NCBI GenBank assembly: GCA_020346965.1
Contig: CP070793.1
Span: 129,574-134,955 of the forward strand
Length of the DNA stretch: 5,382 nt
Direction: 5' to 3'
Source of the DNA: Chloroflexota bacterium
GTDB lineage: Bacteria; Chloroflexota; Dehalococcoidia; GIF9; AB-539-J10
The position numbers and the translations under genes were made by a program. Positions 1 to 5,382 of this stretch are shown here, piece after piece (the stretch's first letter is position 1; each line of letters begins with the position of its first letter). The notes beneath the pieces are model-generated. The model was given only the letters and a program-made list of their open reading frames with translations, ran no database searches and was not told the DNA's origin.

Positions 1-164
1 CCTCTTCTCCGCTCATAGCTGTCTACACAGCTGACAGAGTCAATTATCAAATGTCAGCCATACATGATGATTATACTATCAAATACGCAGAGCTTCCAAC
101 CTGACTGCGAGATGATATGCCGGCGCGAAGAATCGAAGTAAAGTGAGTCGCAATACTCATGTTT
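1..164. other. Non-coding, AT-rich end of the window downstream of the GNAT gene
   Basis: No gene of convincing length lies here. An 8-base direct repeat TATCAAAT occurs at 45-52 and 77-84. On the minus strand the second copy leads into GATAGTATAATC (about 72-83), which could act as an archaeal TATA-like element for a gene starting beyond the left edge. A minus-strand ATG at 16 opens a frame to the edge, but only five codons are visible. No T-tract terminator for the GNAT transcript is evident. Confidence 0.4.
17..58. repeat. Two overlapping inverted repeats
   Basis: AGCTGT (17-22) and ACAGCT (27-32) form a perfect 6-bp stem with a 4-base loop. GCTGACA (30-36) and TGTCAGC (52-58) form a 7-bp stem around a 15-base AT-rich loop. 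The stems share bases 30-32, so they cannot both be fully paired. The layout could be a transcript-end structure for the GNAT gene or a leader or operator element for the next gene to the left. No U-run follows on the minus strand, so a standard terminator is not shown. Confidence 0.4.
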
Positions 165-965
165 CTAGCGACGCAAGGCCTGGTTTATCGCCTCCCTTAT
201 GCCATCCCTGGGTGCTTCATGGCCCCGGTATATCTCACGGCCGTTGACGAATATGCCACGGGCTATCTGATGGCCAAGGAGGACCGGCCTATCATCCGCG
301 GAATACTCGTTGAGTACCAGTGAATCTCCAAATTCTGCAGCGACTTCTCTGACTCGCTGCGCCTCGATGATGCTAGTTTGACAAAACCCATTCCAAAATA
401 GATCGATCACTACTTTTCCCGGCATCCGTTTGAACTCATAGTTTGGCTTCAATAGCACGGGCGCTTCCGTGCGCTCATCGAACAACTTCCATAGCATTGC
501 AGCCTTATGCTTAACATCAAAGCTTGCCTCTCGCATACTCGGACATCTCAGGAAATCATTCGCCTCGAAGAAGCTTGCCGGCATGAACCAGTGATCATGG
601 TAGTATCCTACTGTAACCATCCCTTTGCTGCCCTGATTTCTGGCCTCTTCTTCTGCAGCAGTCAGCAGCGCTTTTCCAACGCCGTGGCCTTTGTTCACCG
701 AAACAAGGCAGGGTATCACGAGCAAGTCGCGCCCAAATGGTCCCCATGGACAGAATTCAATAGGGATAACATGTAGGAACCCGGCTGACTCACCGTCAAG
801 AGTGGCAACCTTAACCCTTGAGCCATTCTTGTACATAACCTTGAGCCATGCGAGCCGTCTCTCGGCACCTAAATCCATTTCCTCCGATTCATTCGTATGC
901 GTACACGTGCCCACGAAATATGCGTCGCTTGATTGCATGTCGTGAATCTCTATCAATGGCTTCAT
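165..965 (-). CDS. GNAT N-acetyltransferase with C-terminal YoaP-like domain
   Basis: This 266-residue protein is a predicted cytoplasmic acetyltransferase that moves the acetyl group of acetyl-CoA to an unknown acceptor. The GNAT core spans about residues 30-150. Its acetyl-CoA loop (motif A) is seen as VNKGHGVGKALL at 90-101, followed by the helix EEEARNQG and a late FFEANDFL stretch like the usual 'YeklGF' element. Residues 183-266 have the character of the YoaP-like domain that trails some GNAT enzymes: a beta-alpha-beta start (KVVIDLFWNGFCQTS), EFGDSLVLNEY, then GIFVNGREI, where thioredoxin folds carry their cis-Pro/NG strand. The C195-Q-T-S198 motif sits at the thioredoxin active-site position, but the second cysteine is replaced by serine. 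The start is firm: AGGTGGAG lies 8 bases before the ATG. It is last in the co-directional series, 120 bp after the radical SAM gene. The domain calls are solid; the substrate is unknown. Confidence 0.92.
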   Translation of the reverse strand: MKPLIEIHDMQSSDAYFVGTCTHTNESEEMDLGAERRLAWLKVMYKNGSRVKVATLDGESAGFLHVIPIEFCPWGPFGRDLLVIPCLVSVNKGHGVGKALLTAAEEEARNQGSKGMVTVGYYHDHWFMPASFFEANDFLRCPSMREASFDVKHKAAMLWKLFDERTEAPVLLKPNYEFKRMPGKVVIDLFWNGFCQTSIIEAQRVREVAAEFGDSLVLNEYSADDRPVLLGHQIARGIFVNGREIYRGHEAPRDGIREAINQALRR

Positions 966-973
966 CCTATTTA

Positions 974-981
974 CTCCACCT
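974..981 (-). promoter_or_regulatory. Shine-Dalgarno site of the GNAT gene
   Basis: AGGTGGAG on the minus strand lies 8 bases before the ATG at 965. It supports independent ribosome entry for the acetyltransferase gene rather than dependence on the radical SAM gene upstream. Confidence 0.8.
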
Positions 982-1060
982 GCTTCGGTATGGAATAATC
1001 CCGGGGGTGCTGGCTGGCAACCTGGATGAGTATGATAAGGTGCGGCTCATTCATGCCATG

Positions 1061-1072
1061 TCGCATATGCGA
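1061..1072. repeat. 12-bp perfect palindrome in the radical SAM-GNAT gap
   Basis: TCGCATATGCGA is a perfect 12-base palindrome, 13 bases beyond the radical SAM stop codon and about 95 bases before the GNAT start. It could be a binding site for a dimeric regulator, or chance. It has no loop and no T-tract, so it does not look like a terminator. The rest of this 120-bp gap shows only the GNAT Shine-Dalgarno and a weak AT-rich patch (1031-1039). Confidence 0.3.
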
Positions 1073-1085
1073 TACACCATAGTTT

Positions 1086-1988
1086 CTATTGCAGACCATA
1101 AACCGACGTCGGCGCCAGATATTGCGGGAACCTGTCGAGCAATGCCAGGCGAATGAGATAGCACATATGACAGGAATCAATATATACATCCTCGTGCTGG
1201 ACGTCATATTCCTCGGCTAAAAGCGCAGGGCCTCCATTGATCAACGGTCTGCAGATTGGGTGCGAATCAGCATTATACTGCTTCACTATCTTTGACAGTG
1301 GAACATCCCACATATTACCCATGCTCAGCCCTTGGCAAAGGTGGATGTTGCCATATGCATCGACATGTACCCTCTTGGGATTCCGGAGGTCTTCGTAGGG
1401 ACATTCAGTGAATTCTGTCCACGGTCTCCTCGGAAGGCCTTCTGCTAACTTTTCAACCGCTCTCCCTCTGAACATAATGCCCCCGCCAACGACTGGTTTC
1501 CCTTTGTCCTGTTCCTTGCCCTTGCCCACTTCAAGTGCGGGCTCGTCAATGGAAATCGACCCACACGATAGACCCAACCTTTTCGCAGCGCTCAAAGCAT
1601 GTCCGGTAGGATTTGCTTCGTTGTCGCCATAGTGATACACGTCGTCGCTGATGCTGATGGTGGATAATCCGGAATCCTGAAGAGGCTTCAGCCATAGTTC
1701 TGCATCCTCTGCCGAAGTTGCCCAATATGCGTTAGTCACTAATCCCGTTTTCAATCCCATATCACGAGCAATCCTGATGCCCTCGTGCATTAGAGGGTAG
1801 AACAGAAATGGTTCACCACCTTCAAAATACACCCATTCTATGGTCTCAATTTTGGCTAGCTCATACAAGGCTCGCTTTGTCTGATCCAGTGTGAAAGTGC
1901 CCTTTGCCTGTGGGCTGCTATATACAAAACAGTGGTCGCATTCTGAATCGCATTTGTAACTCAAGAGAAAGTGTATTCCTGTTAGCAT
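1086..1988 (-). CDS. Radical SAM protein with four-Cys C-terminal (twitch/SPASM-like) region
   Basis: This 300-residue enzyme is predicted to cleave S-adenosylmethionine with a [4Fe-4S] cluster to start radical chemistry on an unknown substrate. The cluster motif C13-x3-C17-x2-C20 (CDSECDHC) comes almost immediately, and the SAM-contacting FEGGEP is at 55-60. The C-terminal third has C196 (TECPYED), a VHVDAYGNIHLC segment with C218, GNMWDVPLSKI, and C273-x2-C276 (DSCHMCYLIR). Four cysteines in this arrangement are expected to hold one auxiliary Fe-S cluster, as in twitch or SPASM-type enzymes. There is no N-terminal peptide-binding (RRE-like) domain. A GTG at 2033 would add 15 residues, but GGAGGAG lies 5 bases before the ATG at 1988 and decides the start. 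It follows the methyltransferase gene after 168 bp. Family assignment is very sure. From memory it resembles uncharacterised radical SAM proteins of archaea and bacteria ending in CHxCYxxRxxLxxRFPxxLxP. Confidence 0.94.
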   Translation of the reverse strand: MLTGIHFLLSYKCDSECDHCFVYSSPQAKGTFTLDQTKRALYELAKIETIEWVYFEGGEPFLFYPLMHEGIRIARDMGLKTGLVTNAYWATSAEDAELWLKPLQDSGLSTISISDDVYHYGDNEANPTGHALSAAKRLGLSCGSISIDEPALEVGKGKEQDKGKPVVGGGIMFRGRAVEKLAEGLPRRPWTEFTECPYEDLRNPKRVHVDAYGNIHLCQGLSMGNMWDVPLSKIVKQYNADSHPICRPLINGGPALLAEEYDVQHEDVYIDSCHMCYLIRLALLDRFPQYLAPTSVYGLQ

Positions 1989-1993
1989 TCTTA

Positions 1994-2000
1994 CTCCTCC
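1994..2000 (-). promoter_or_regulatory. Shine-Dalgarno site that sets the radical SAM start
   Basis: GGAGGAG on the minus strand stands 5 bases before the ATG at 1988. It lies inside the longest ORF, so the upstream GTG at 2033 is unlikely to be the true start. Confidence 0.85.
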
Positions 2001-2156
2001 TACTAACTCAACTGTGTACTGGCAATTCGACACAAGGCCTCATTGTATTCTCGATTTGCACAAAGGGTAGATTCGGGTGATGGTGCCGGGAACCGTAGCC
2101 AGGCGTAGGCCTTTCAGCCGGTCTTATGCCTCTTTCCTGCTGAATGGCGCTAGATG

Positions 2157-2912
2157 TCATGTTTCCTCGTTTTTTTTGTGAGCGGCAAGAACCAGCCTCT
2201 TTGCGGTATGGTCATATGGTGCGCCAGTTAGGTCTCCGTAGACATCAATTGCCTTGAAGCCACAATCACTTAACAGCGCAGCGAGTTCCGCTGCTGAGTA
2301 GAGACGATGGGAAACCTTGCATTCGTCCATCTTTCCATCTTTGATCATGAGCCAGCGATTCTCCATCCAGCTCCAGTTGGCACAGACCTTGCGCTCCTCC
2401 AGTATCATAGTATTGTCCAGTTCGTACCAATCGCGTTCCCGAAATATTCGAGCAAGGACCTCCTTCCCCATGATATCAATCAGAAAAACGCCCCTCTCTT
2501 TCAGCGAGCGATGTATATTCGCTGCAACTTGTCTGTCCTCATTCATGTCGTCGAAGTAGCCAAAGGAAGTAAAGAGGTTAATTGCCACATCAAAACTGCC
2601 GGGTCTACAGAACCTCCTCATATCCTCTTGTATGAATTCAATCCCAAGCCCTTCAGTCTCAGCCTGTTTCCGAGCTCTTTCCAGGTACATTTTCGTCCTA
2701 TCTACGGCTGTTACGGAAAAGCCCTGTCGTGCCAGCTCTAACGAATGTCTCCCTGGTCCGCAGCAGAGATCAAGGACGGAAGTAGCCTCGCCGATATTCA
2801 GTAAGGAAATGATGTTTGCGACTTCCTCTGCTGTTTTTTCCCAGCGGCGCTCGTGAAACATAATCGGAGCCCATTTCTCCCAGAAAGCATCTTGTTCGTG
2901 CCATGCATTCAT
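2157..2912 (-). CDS. Class I SAM-dependent methyltransferase
   Basis: This 251-residue cytoplasmic methyltransferase has the Rossmann-type fold. Motif I is VLDLCCGPGRH (46-56). The acidic residue ending beta-2 is D71 (FSVTAVDR). A QED stretch at 95-97 matches the residues that contact the adenine side, and FDVAINLFTSFGYF (107-120) matches motif IV and the following loop. The second half has the pattern of a common uncharacterised family in bacteria and archaea: a mixed sheet with WSWMENRW, then SHRLYSAAELAALLSDCGF and a YGDLTGAPYD segment before the last strand RLVLAAHK. The acceptor, small molecule or otherwise, cannot be read from the sequence. A TTG at 2963 would lengthen it by 17 residues, but AGGAGGT lies 5 bases before the ATG at 2912, and the extra residues look non-conserved. 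It sits between the DinB-like and radical SAM genes, with 168 bp on each side. Confidence 0.94.
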   Translation of the reverse strand: MNAWHEQDAFWEKWAPIMFHERRWEKTAEEVANIISLLNIGEATSVLDLCCGPGRHSLELARQGFSVTAVDRTKMYLERARKQAETEGLGIEFIQEDMRRFCRPGSFDVAINLFTSFGYFDDMNEDRQVAANIHRSLKERGVFLIDIMGKEVLARIFRERDWYELDNTMILEERKVCANWSWMENRWLMIKDGKMDECKVSHRLYSAAELAALLSDCGFKAIDVYGDLTGAPYDHTAKRLVLAAHKKNEET

Positions 2913-2917
2913 GATAC

Positions 2918-2924
2918 ACCTCCT
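2918..2924 (-). promoter_or_regulatory. Shine-Dalgarno site that sets the methyltransferase start
   Basis: AGGAGGT on the minus strand is 5 bases before the ATG at 2912 and inside the longest ORF. It favours a 251-residue product over a TTG-initiated 268-residue one. Confidence 0.85.
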
Positions 2925-2929
2925 ACTCA

Positions 2930-3036
2930 GGCGCCTATCATCCAAAGCTTCGATTCTCTGCAACGTTTGCCCGAAACACTAGGTTAAGGACAACTATGGT
3001 CGAGCCTAGGGAGACACCAGCCCTATCGTAGGCGCC
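2930..3036. repeat. Spaced inverted repeat in the methyltransferase leader
   Basis: GGCGCCTA at 2930-2937 is matched by its reverse complement TAGGCGCC at 3029-3036, about 91 bases apart (10 of 12 bases match if extended). Both arms lie in the 168-bp gap upstream of the methyltransferase gene, the proximal one just behind the Shine-Dalgarno. It might form a long-range stem in the leader or be a paired protein site. The arms contain the self-complementary GGCGCC, so chance is a real alternative. No convincing archaeal TATA box was found in this gap. Confidence 0.2.
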
Positions 3037-3080
3037 ACAGCGTAAAGACTCTGTTGTACGCCACTGGCTATTGCACATTC

Positions 3081-3770
3081 TTATTTCGGAATTCCTTTCG
3101 CATATTTCTCTTTCATCTTCAATGAATCATTCAAGTGAACAATCTGATGTCGTGTTATGGGCATCAGCAGTATTCCGGACACCGTTTTTCGGCCCCAGAA
3201 GTCGATAAGCCATCGGGATCCTTCAACATCTAGGACCCCACCTTCACTCACTATTCGCTTCAGCTGTCTTGACGTCATTTTTCTTTTCAGGTCATCCGAT
3301 TTCAATTGCTCGATGATAATCTGTGTTCTTCTTCCGACAGCTATTCTATAACTGCGTAATTCTCTCATATTTACTCTATTACTGAAATCCTCGATCTCCT
3401 TGACTGTCATCGCGTTACCTGTATCCAGTATTTCGCTGTTCAGTTTTCTCGACCATTCATTATTGAGGACTTGAGAATCATCAGCAATGAGTATATTTGA
3501 TGTAATATCTTCTATACGAGTCATATGCCATGAATTCCATGCTATGGTCGGTTTTCCATTTTCTTGAATCCATCGAAACACCTGCTCATTCAATCCGTCC
3601 CACAAGTCATCTTCATAAGTTCTAACAGTAGAACTAGACATTTCTGACGTATGAACAAGGGAATGCATTTCCAAACACAGTTTAATTGCCTCATCAAATT
3701 TATCACGTCTTGATAGATACTCTTTTAGCAGAGCTTGCTTAGGATTCCATTGTTCTGAAACGTTAATCAT
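3081..3770 (-). CDS. DinB/YfiT-like four-helix-bundle putative metalloprotein
   Basis: This 229-residue helical protein looks like the DinB superfamily, whose characterised members include bacillithiol- and mycothiol-dependent transferases. The metal-site pattern is visible: H82 in TIAWNSWHMTRIEDIT (75-90), matching the helix-2 'WHxxRixD' element, and an H208-x3-H212 pair in ITRHQIVHLNDSL, matching the last-helix HxxxH. An extra H36-x3-H40 lies in the first helix. The N-terminus (QWNPKQALLKEYLS) and TYEDDLWDGL look typical for this branch. There is no signal peptide or membrane segment. The start ATG at 3770 overlaps the stop of the 36-residue ORF as ATGA, with no good Shine-Dalgarno; an in-frame TGA lies three codons upstream, so it cannot begin earlier. 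Sampled 60-base rows are 32-40% GC against 43-57% in the GNAT gene, hinting at a different history. The fold call is good; the thiol cofactor and reaction are unknown. Confidence 0.84.
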   Translation of the reverse strand: MINVSEQWNPKQALLKEYLSRRDKFDEAIKLCLEMHSLVHTSEMSSSTVRTYEDDLWDGLNEQVFRWIQENGKPTIAWNSWHMTRIEDITSNILIADDSQVLNNEWSRKLNSEILDTGNAMTVKEIEDFSNRVNMRELRSYRIAVGRRTQIIIEQLKSDDLKRKMTSRQLKRIVSEGGVLDVEGSRWLIDFWGRKTVSGILLMPITRHQIVHLNDSLKMKEKYAKGIPK

Positions 3771-3877
3771 GTGCTGCCATCAAATCTGATGTATTGAGGT
3801 GCCCTTTGCCTGACATAGTTCTTCCTTTCTAGAAACTCGCTATTTTTGTCATCTATAGAATTGACAATTTGGGTCAT
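3767..3877 (-). CDS. Small 36-residue ORF coupled at both ends by ATGA overlaps
   Basis: This is a possible small gene of 36 codons. Its ATG (3877-3875) overlaps the TGA stop of the TPR-nitrilase gene, and its own TGA (3769-3767) overlaps the ATG of the DinB-like gene, both as ATGA. It therefore fills exactly the 103-bp space between them. The peptide begins MTQIVNSIDDKNSEF and ends RAPQYIRFDGST. It is hydrophilic with balanced charge (6 K/R, 5 D/E), has no cysteine, no membrane segment and no signal peptide, and is Arg/Tyr/Gln-rich in its second half. No Shine-Dalgarno precedes it, so translation would depend on ribosomes finishing the upstream gene. I recognise no family. It could be a real small protein, a coupling cistron that feeds ribosomes to the DinB-like gene, or a chance ORF. 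Homologues or a conserved arrangement in relatives would decide. Confidence 0.5.
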   Translation of the reverse strand: MTQIVNSIDDKNSEFLERKNYVRQRAPQYIRFDGST

Positions 3878-5382
3878 GATTTTGTGCTTTGGATGAACTG
3901 CCTGCGCTCCTTCTCCCATTTCTTGCGTTCTGAGCGAAGCTGAAATAAATCCACGTCTTTGTAGATGAGCCCTTCCTCTCCTGCTTGAAGTTTCCTCTCT
4001 ACCTTTTCTTTCTCAGGACTGTATATGAGTGAGTCACCAAACTCAGCGACATTGGCAAAGAAGCAGTATGCATAGATGGACCTTCTCGCATCGAAATGAG
4101 CCGCATCAAAGTCTGCTGTGACCGGAGTGAAAGCTGGATTGAACACCAAGTCCACTGGCGGGTCGAAATTCTTCAATTCAACACGCAAATCCATGTCTAG
4201 GAAATCACGGCAGATGACAATAGCCATTCTGCCATATTCGGTGTTGCATACTACCGTATGCCTTGGGTGCTGACCCACATCAATCCCCTCTGTGAATCGT
4301 TTGCCTCTCAAGTGGACAATAGCTGGAATGTGTTTAGCTTGCTCCCATAGAATTCCATTTGGACCAATGACTCTGCAAAGATTCTGTTTGGAACCCTCCT
4401 CATGAAATGAGCCAGGGATGATATACATGTTGTGTTTCTTCGCGAGTTCAGTGATCTCGTCAACCGACTCAGAATAATTCAAGTCGATAGTCATCTCAGG
4501 GAATAGAAGGACATTGACTCCAGTTTCATTGGCCGCATTAATCGCTTTTCTGACTTTGGCCTGCACTTCATCAATCCTATTTTTCTGAATGACCAAGAGC
4601 CCTCTGCCAATTTCCTCATAGTACTCCCCTAGAAGGTCACCTTTCTGTGAGAGTCCAATTTGAGCAATTCCTACTCGGAACTGACTCTTCTCAACTGTTT
4701 CCGCTCCTTCGAGTAGGTTGGCGTATGCCAAGTCATACTTTTTCTTCACCGCTTCATCGCCAAACTCCTTCTTCTCATCCGCTGTAAGGACCGCCACCGT
4801 CTTCTTGATCATGCGTTCAAGATAATCATCTAGTTGGGCGAAGTCAATCATTTCCTTGCGAGATGGATTTCGCCTGATTATCTTCTGCCACTTATCTACC
4901 TCCAATTGCAGCAGATCTCTTTCGTGAGCTACTTTTCTAGCTAGAATGTAGAGGCCTTTCTCTTGAGCCATGATATGTGCCTGCGAAAGCAGAATTCTTG
5001 CTTTCTCGATATCCTGCTCGACCAATGCGAATTTCGATTGAAGGATATATGCCTCGGTAAGGAGGGAGTAGGACATCTGTGATTTGGCGATACCCATGAT
5101 CTGCTGCGCGATATCTTTCGCACTCTCAAAGAGATCCTCGTCGCCTGTCATCTTAAGCTCGAGCAGGAGCAGATCACAAAGATGGACCATTGCAGTCACG
5201 GTGAGCGTGTGTTGAACAACTTCTTCTTGAACAATCTCAGCAAGTATTCTTTGAGCTTCAAGTTTCTCGCGCACGCCCTTGCTTGCCCTGAGTCGGATTG
5301 CTTTAGCTACTCGATAACTCTGGTCGATGACTCTGTTGTCTGTATTCTCATTGAGTTCCTGCAGACTGCCAAGTGCATCATC
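3874..5382 (-). CDS. TPR-like helical region fused to a nitrilase (carbon-nitrogen hydrolase) domain, 5' partial
   Basis: 502 residues are visible and the frame stays open to the window edge, so the N-terminus is missing. A GTG at 5274 is an internal Val, since coding-like sequence of the same repeat family continues upstream of it. Residues 1 to about 165 are paired helices of tetratricopeptide type (QELNENTDNRVIDQSYRVAKA, IVQEEVV, HLCDLLLLEL, LLTEAYILQSKFALVEQDIEKARILLSQA), normally protein-binding and common in Asgard archaea. After a charged linker, the nitrilase domain runs from about 235 (FRVGIAQIG) to 490. Its Glu-Lys-Cys triad is intact: E296 in LLFPEMT, K350 in QAKHIP, C391 in VICRDFLD. 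The family hydrolyses amide or nitrile bonds, or carries out the reverse or related condensations. CRD replaces the commoner CYD. Between strand 1 and the Glu there is an extra Tyr-containing segment (GEYYEEIGRGLLVIQK). It is the first gene of the coupled block. The substrate is unknown; the TPR part probably binds a partner. Confidence 0.92.
   Translation of the reverse strand, partial: DDALGSLQELNENTDNRVIDQSYRVAKAIRLRASKGVREKLEAQRILAEIVQEEVVQHTLTVTAMVHLCDLLLLELKMTGDEDLFESAKDIAQQIMGIAKSQMSYSLLTEAYILQSKFALVEQDIEKARILLSQAHIMAQEKGLYILARKVAHERDLLQLEVDKWQKIIRRNPSRKEMIDFAQLDDYLERMIKKTVAVLTADEKKEFGDEAVKKKYDLAYANLLEGAETVEKSQFRVGIAQIGLSQKGDLLGEYYEEIGRGLLVIQKNRIDEVQAKVRKAINAANETGVNVLLFPEMTIDLNYSESVDEITELAKKHNMYIIPGSFHEEGSKQNLCRVIGPNGILWEQAKHIPAIVHLRGKRFTEGIDVGQHPRHTVVCNTEYGRMAIVICRDFLDMDLRVELKNFDPPVDLVFNPAFTPVTADFDAAHFDARRSIYAYCFFANVAEFGDSLIYSPEKEKVERKLQAGEEGLIYKDVDLFQLRSERKKWEKERRQFIQSTKS

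Noticed and set aside
1..16. A further minus-strand gene starting at the ATG at 16 (MSGEE...)
   Set aside because: Only five codons are visible and no Shine-Dalgarno precedes it; not enough to call a gene.
1031..1039. CTTATCATA on the minus strand as a TATA box for the GNAT gene
   Set aside because: Poor match to the archaeal consensus, without a clear purine-rich BRE; the distance is plausible but the signal is no better than background.
971..1207. A minus-strand ORF overlapping the end of the radical SAM gene, with an internal ATG giving about 31 codons whose stop touches the GNAT Shine-Dalgarno
   Set aside because: Most of it is an alternate frame of the radical SAM C-terminus, the internal ATG has only a weak ribosome site, and the peptide shows no recognisable pattern.
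1989..2156. Short minus-strand ORFs of up to 17 codons in the 168-bp gap between the methyltransferase and radical SAM genes, and a 7-bp inverted repeat (AAGGCCT at 2034, AGGCCTT at 2107)
   Set aside because: The ORFs are very short and lack ribosome sites; the repeat arms contain the self-complementary AGGCCT and are 66 bases apart, so chance is likely.
2307..2741. Plus-strand open frames opposite the methyltransferase (and similar ones opposite the GNAT, radical SAM and DinB-like genes)
   Set aside because: They are antisense shadows of well-supported genes and show no domain pattern or ribosome site.
5272..5274. GTG as the start of the nitrilase-fusion gene
   Set aside because: The frame continues without a stop to the window edge and the 36 upstream residues fit the same TPR-type family, so this Val codon is internal.
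1..5382. CRISPR arrays, transposases, tRNA or rRNA genes, toxin-antitoxin pairs
   Set aside because: No regularly spaced repeats, no DDE or serine/tyrosine recombinase motifs, no cloverleaf and no toxin or antitoxin family pattern were seen.

Overview
The window reads as archaeal, most likely from an Asgard (Promethearchaeota) genome of intermediate GC, perhaps Thorarchaeota-like. The main reason is the N-terminal part of the gene at 3874-5382. It closely resembles, from memory, a conserved helical tetratricopeptide-type module (roughly QELNENxxNRVIxQSYRVAKA ... IVxEEVV ... NLCDLLLxEL ... LAxTYLLQxKLALxxxDxxxARxLLxQAxxIAE) that is very abundant in Asgard genomes and some other archaea. The lineage is an inference, because the window holds no rRNA or marker gene. 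Strong Shine-Dalgarno sites precede three genes.

All recognisable genes lie on the minus strand, so transcription runs from high to low coordinates. In that order they are: a TPR-like/nitrilase fusion protein whose 5' end lies beyond the window edge (3874-5382); an unreported-looking 36-residue ORF (3767-3877); a DinB/YfiT-like helical putative metalloprotein (3081-3770); a class I SAM-dependent methyltransferase (2157-2912); a radical SAM protein with a four-cysteine C-terminal twitch/SPASM-like region (1086-1988); and a GNAT acetyltransferase with a YoaP-like, thioredoxin-fold C-terminal domain (165-965). The last 164 bases (1-164) are non-coding, AT-rich and carry two overlapping inverted repeats. 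No tRNA, rRNA, CRISPR array, insertion sequence or phage gene was seen.

There are two organisational blocks. In the first, the fusion gene, the small ORF and the DinB-like gene are stitched together by two four-base ATGA stop/start overlaps, and neither downstream start has a Shine-Dalgarno. This is the signature of translational coupling. In the second, the methyltransferase, radical SAM and acetyltransferase genes are separated by 120-168 bp gaps, and each has its own strong Shine-Dalgarno 5-8 bases before the start. For two of them that site moves the start inward from the longest ORF.

The genes are enzymes of broad families with no assigned substrate, and the window does not declare a pathway. 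The most unusual items are the doubly coupled 36-residue ORF and the TPR-nitrilase fusion with an intact Glu-Lys-Cys triad. A joint role as a small modification or signalling module is speculation.
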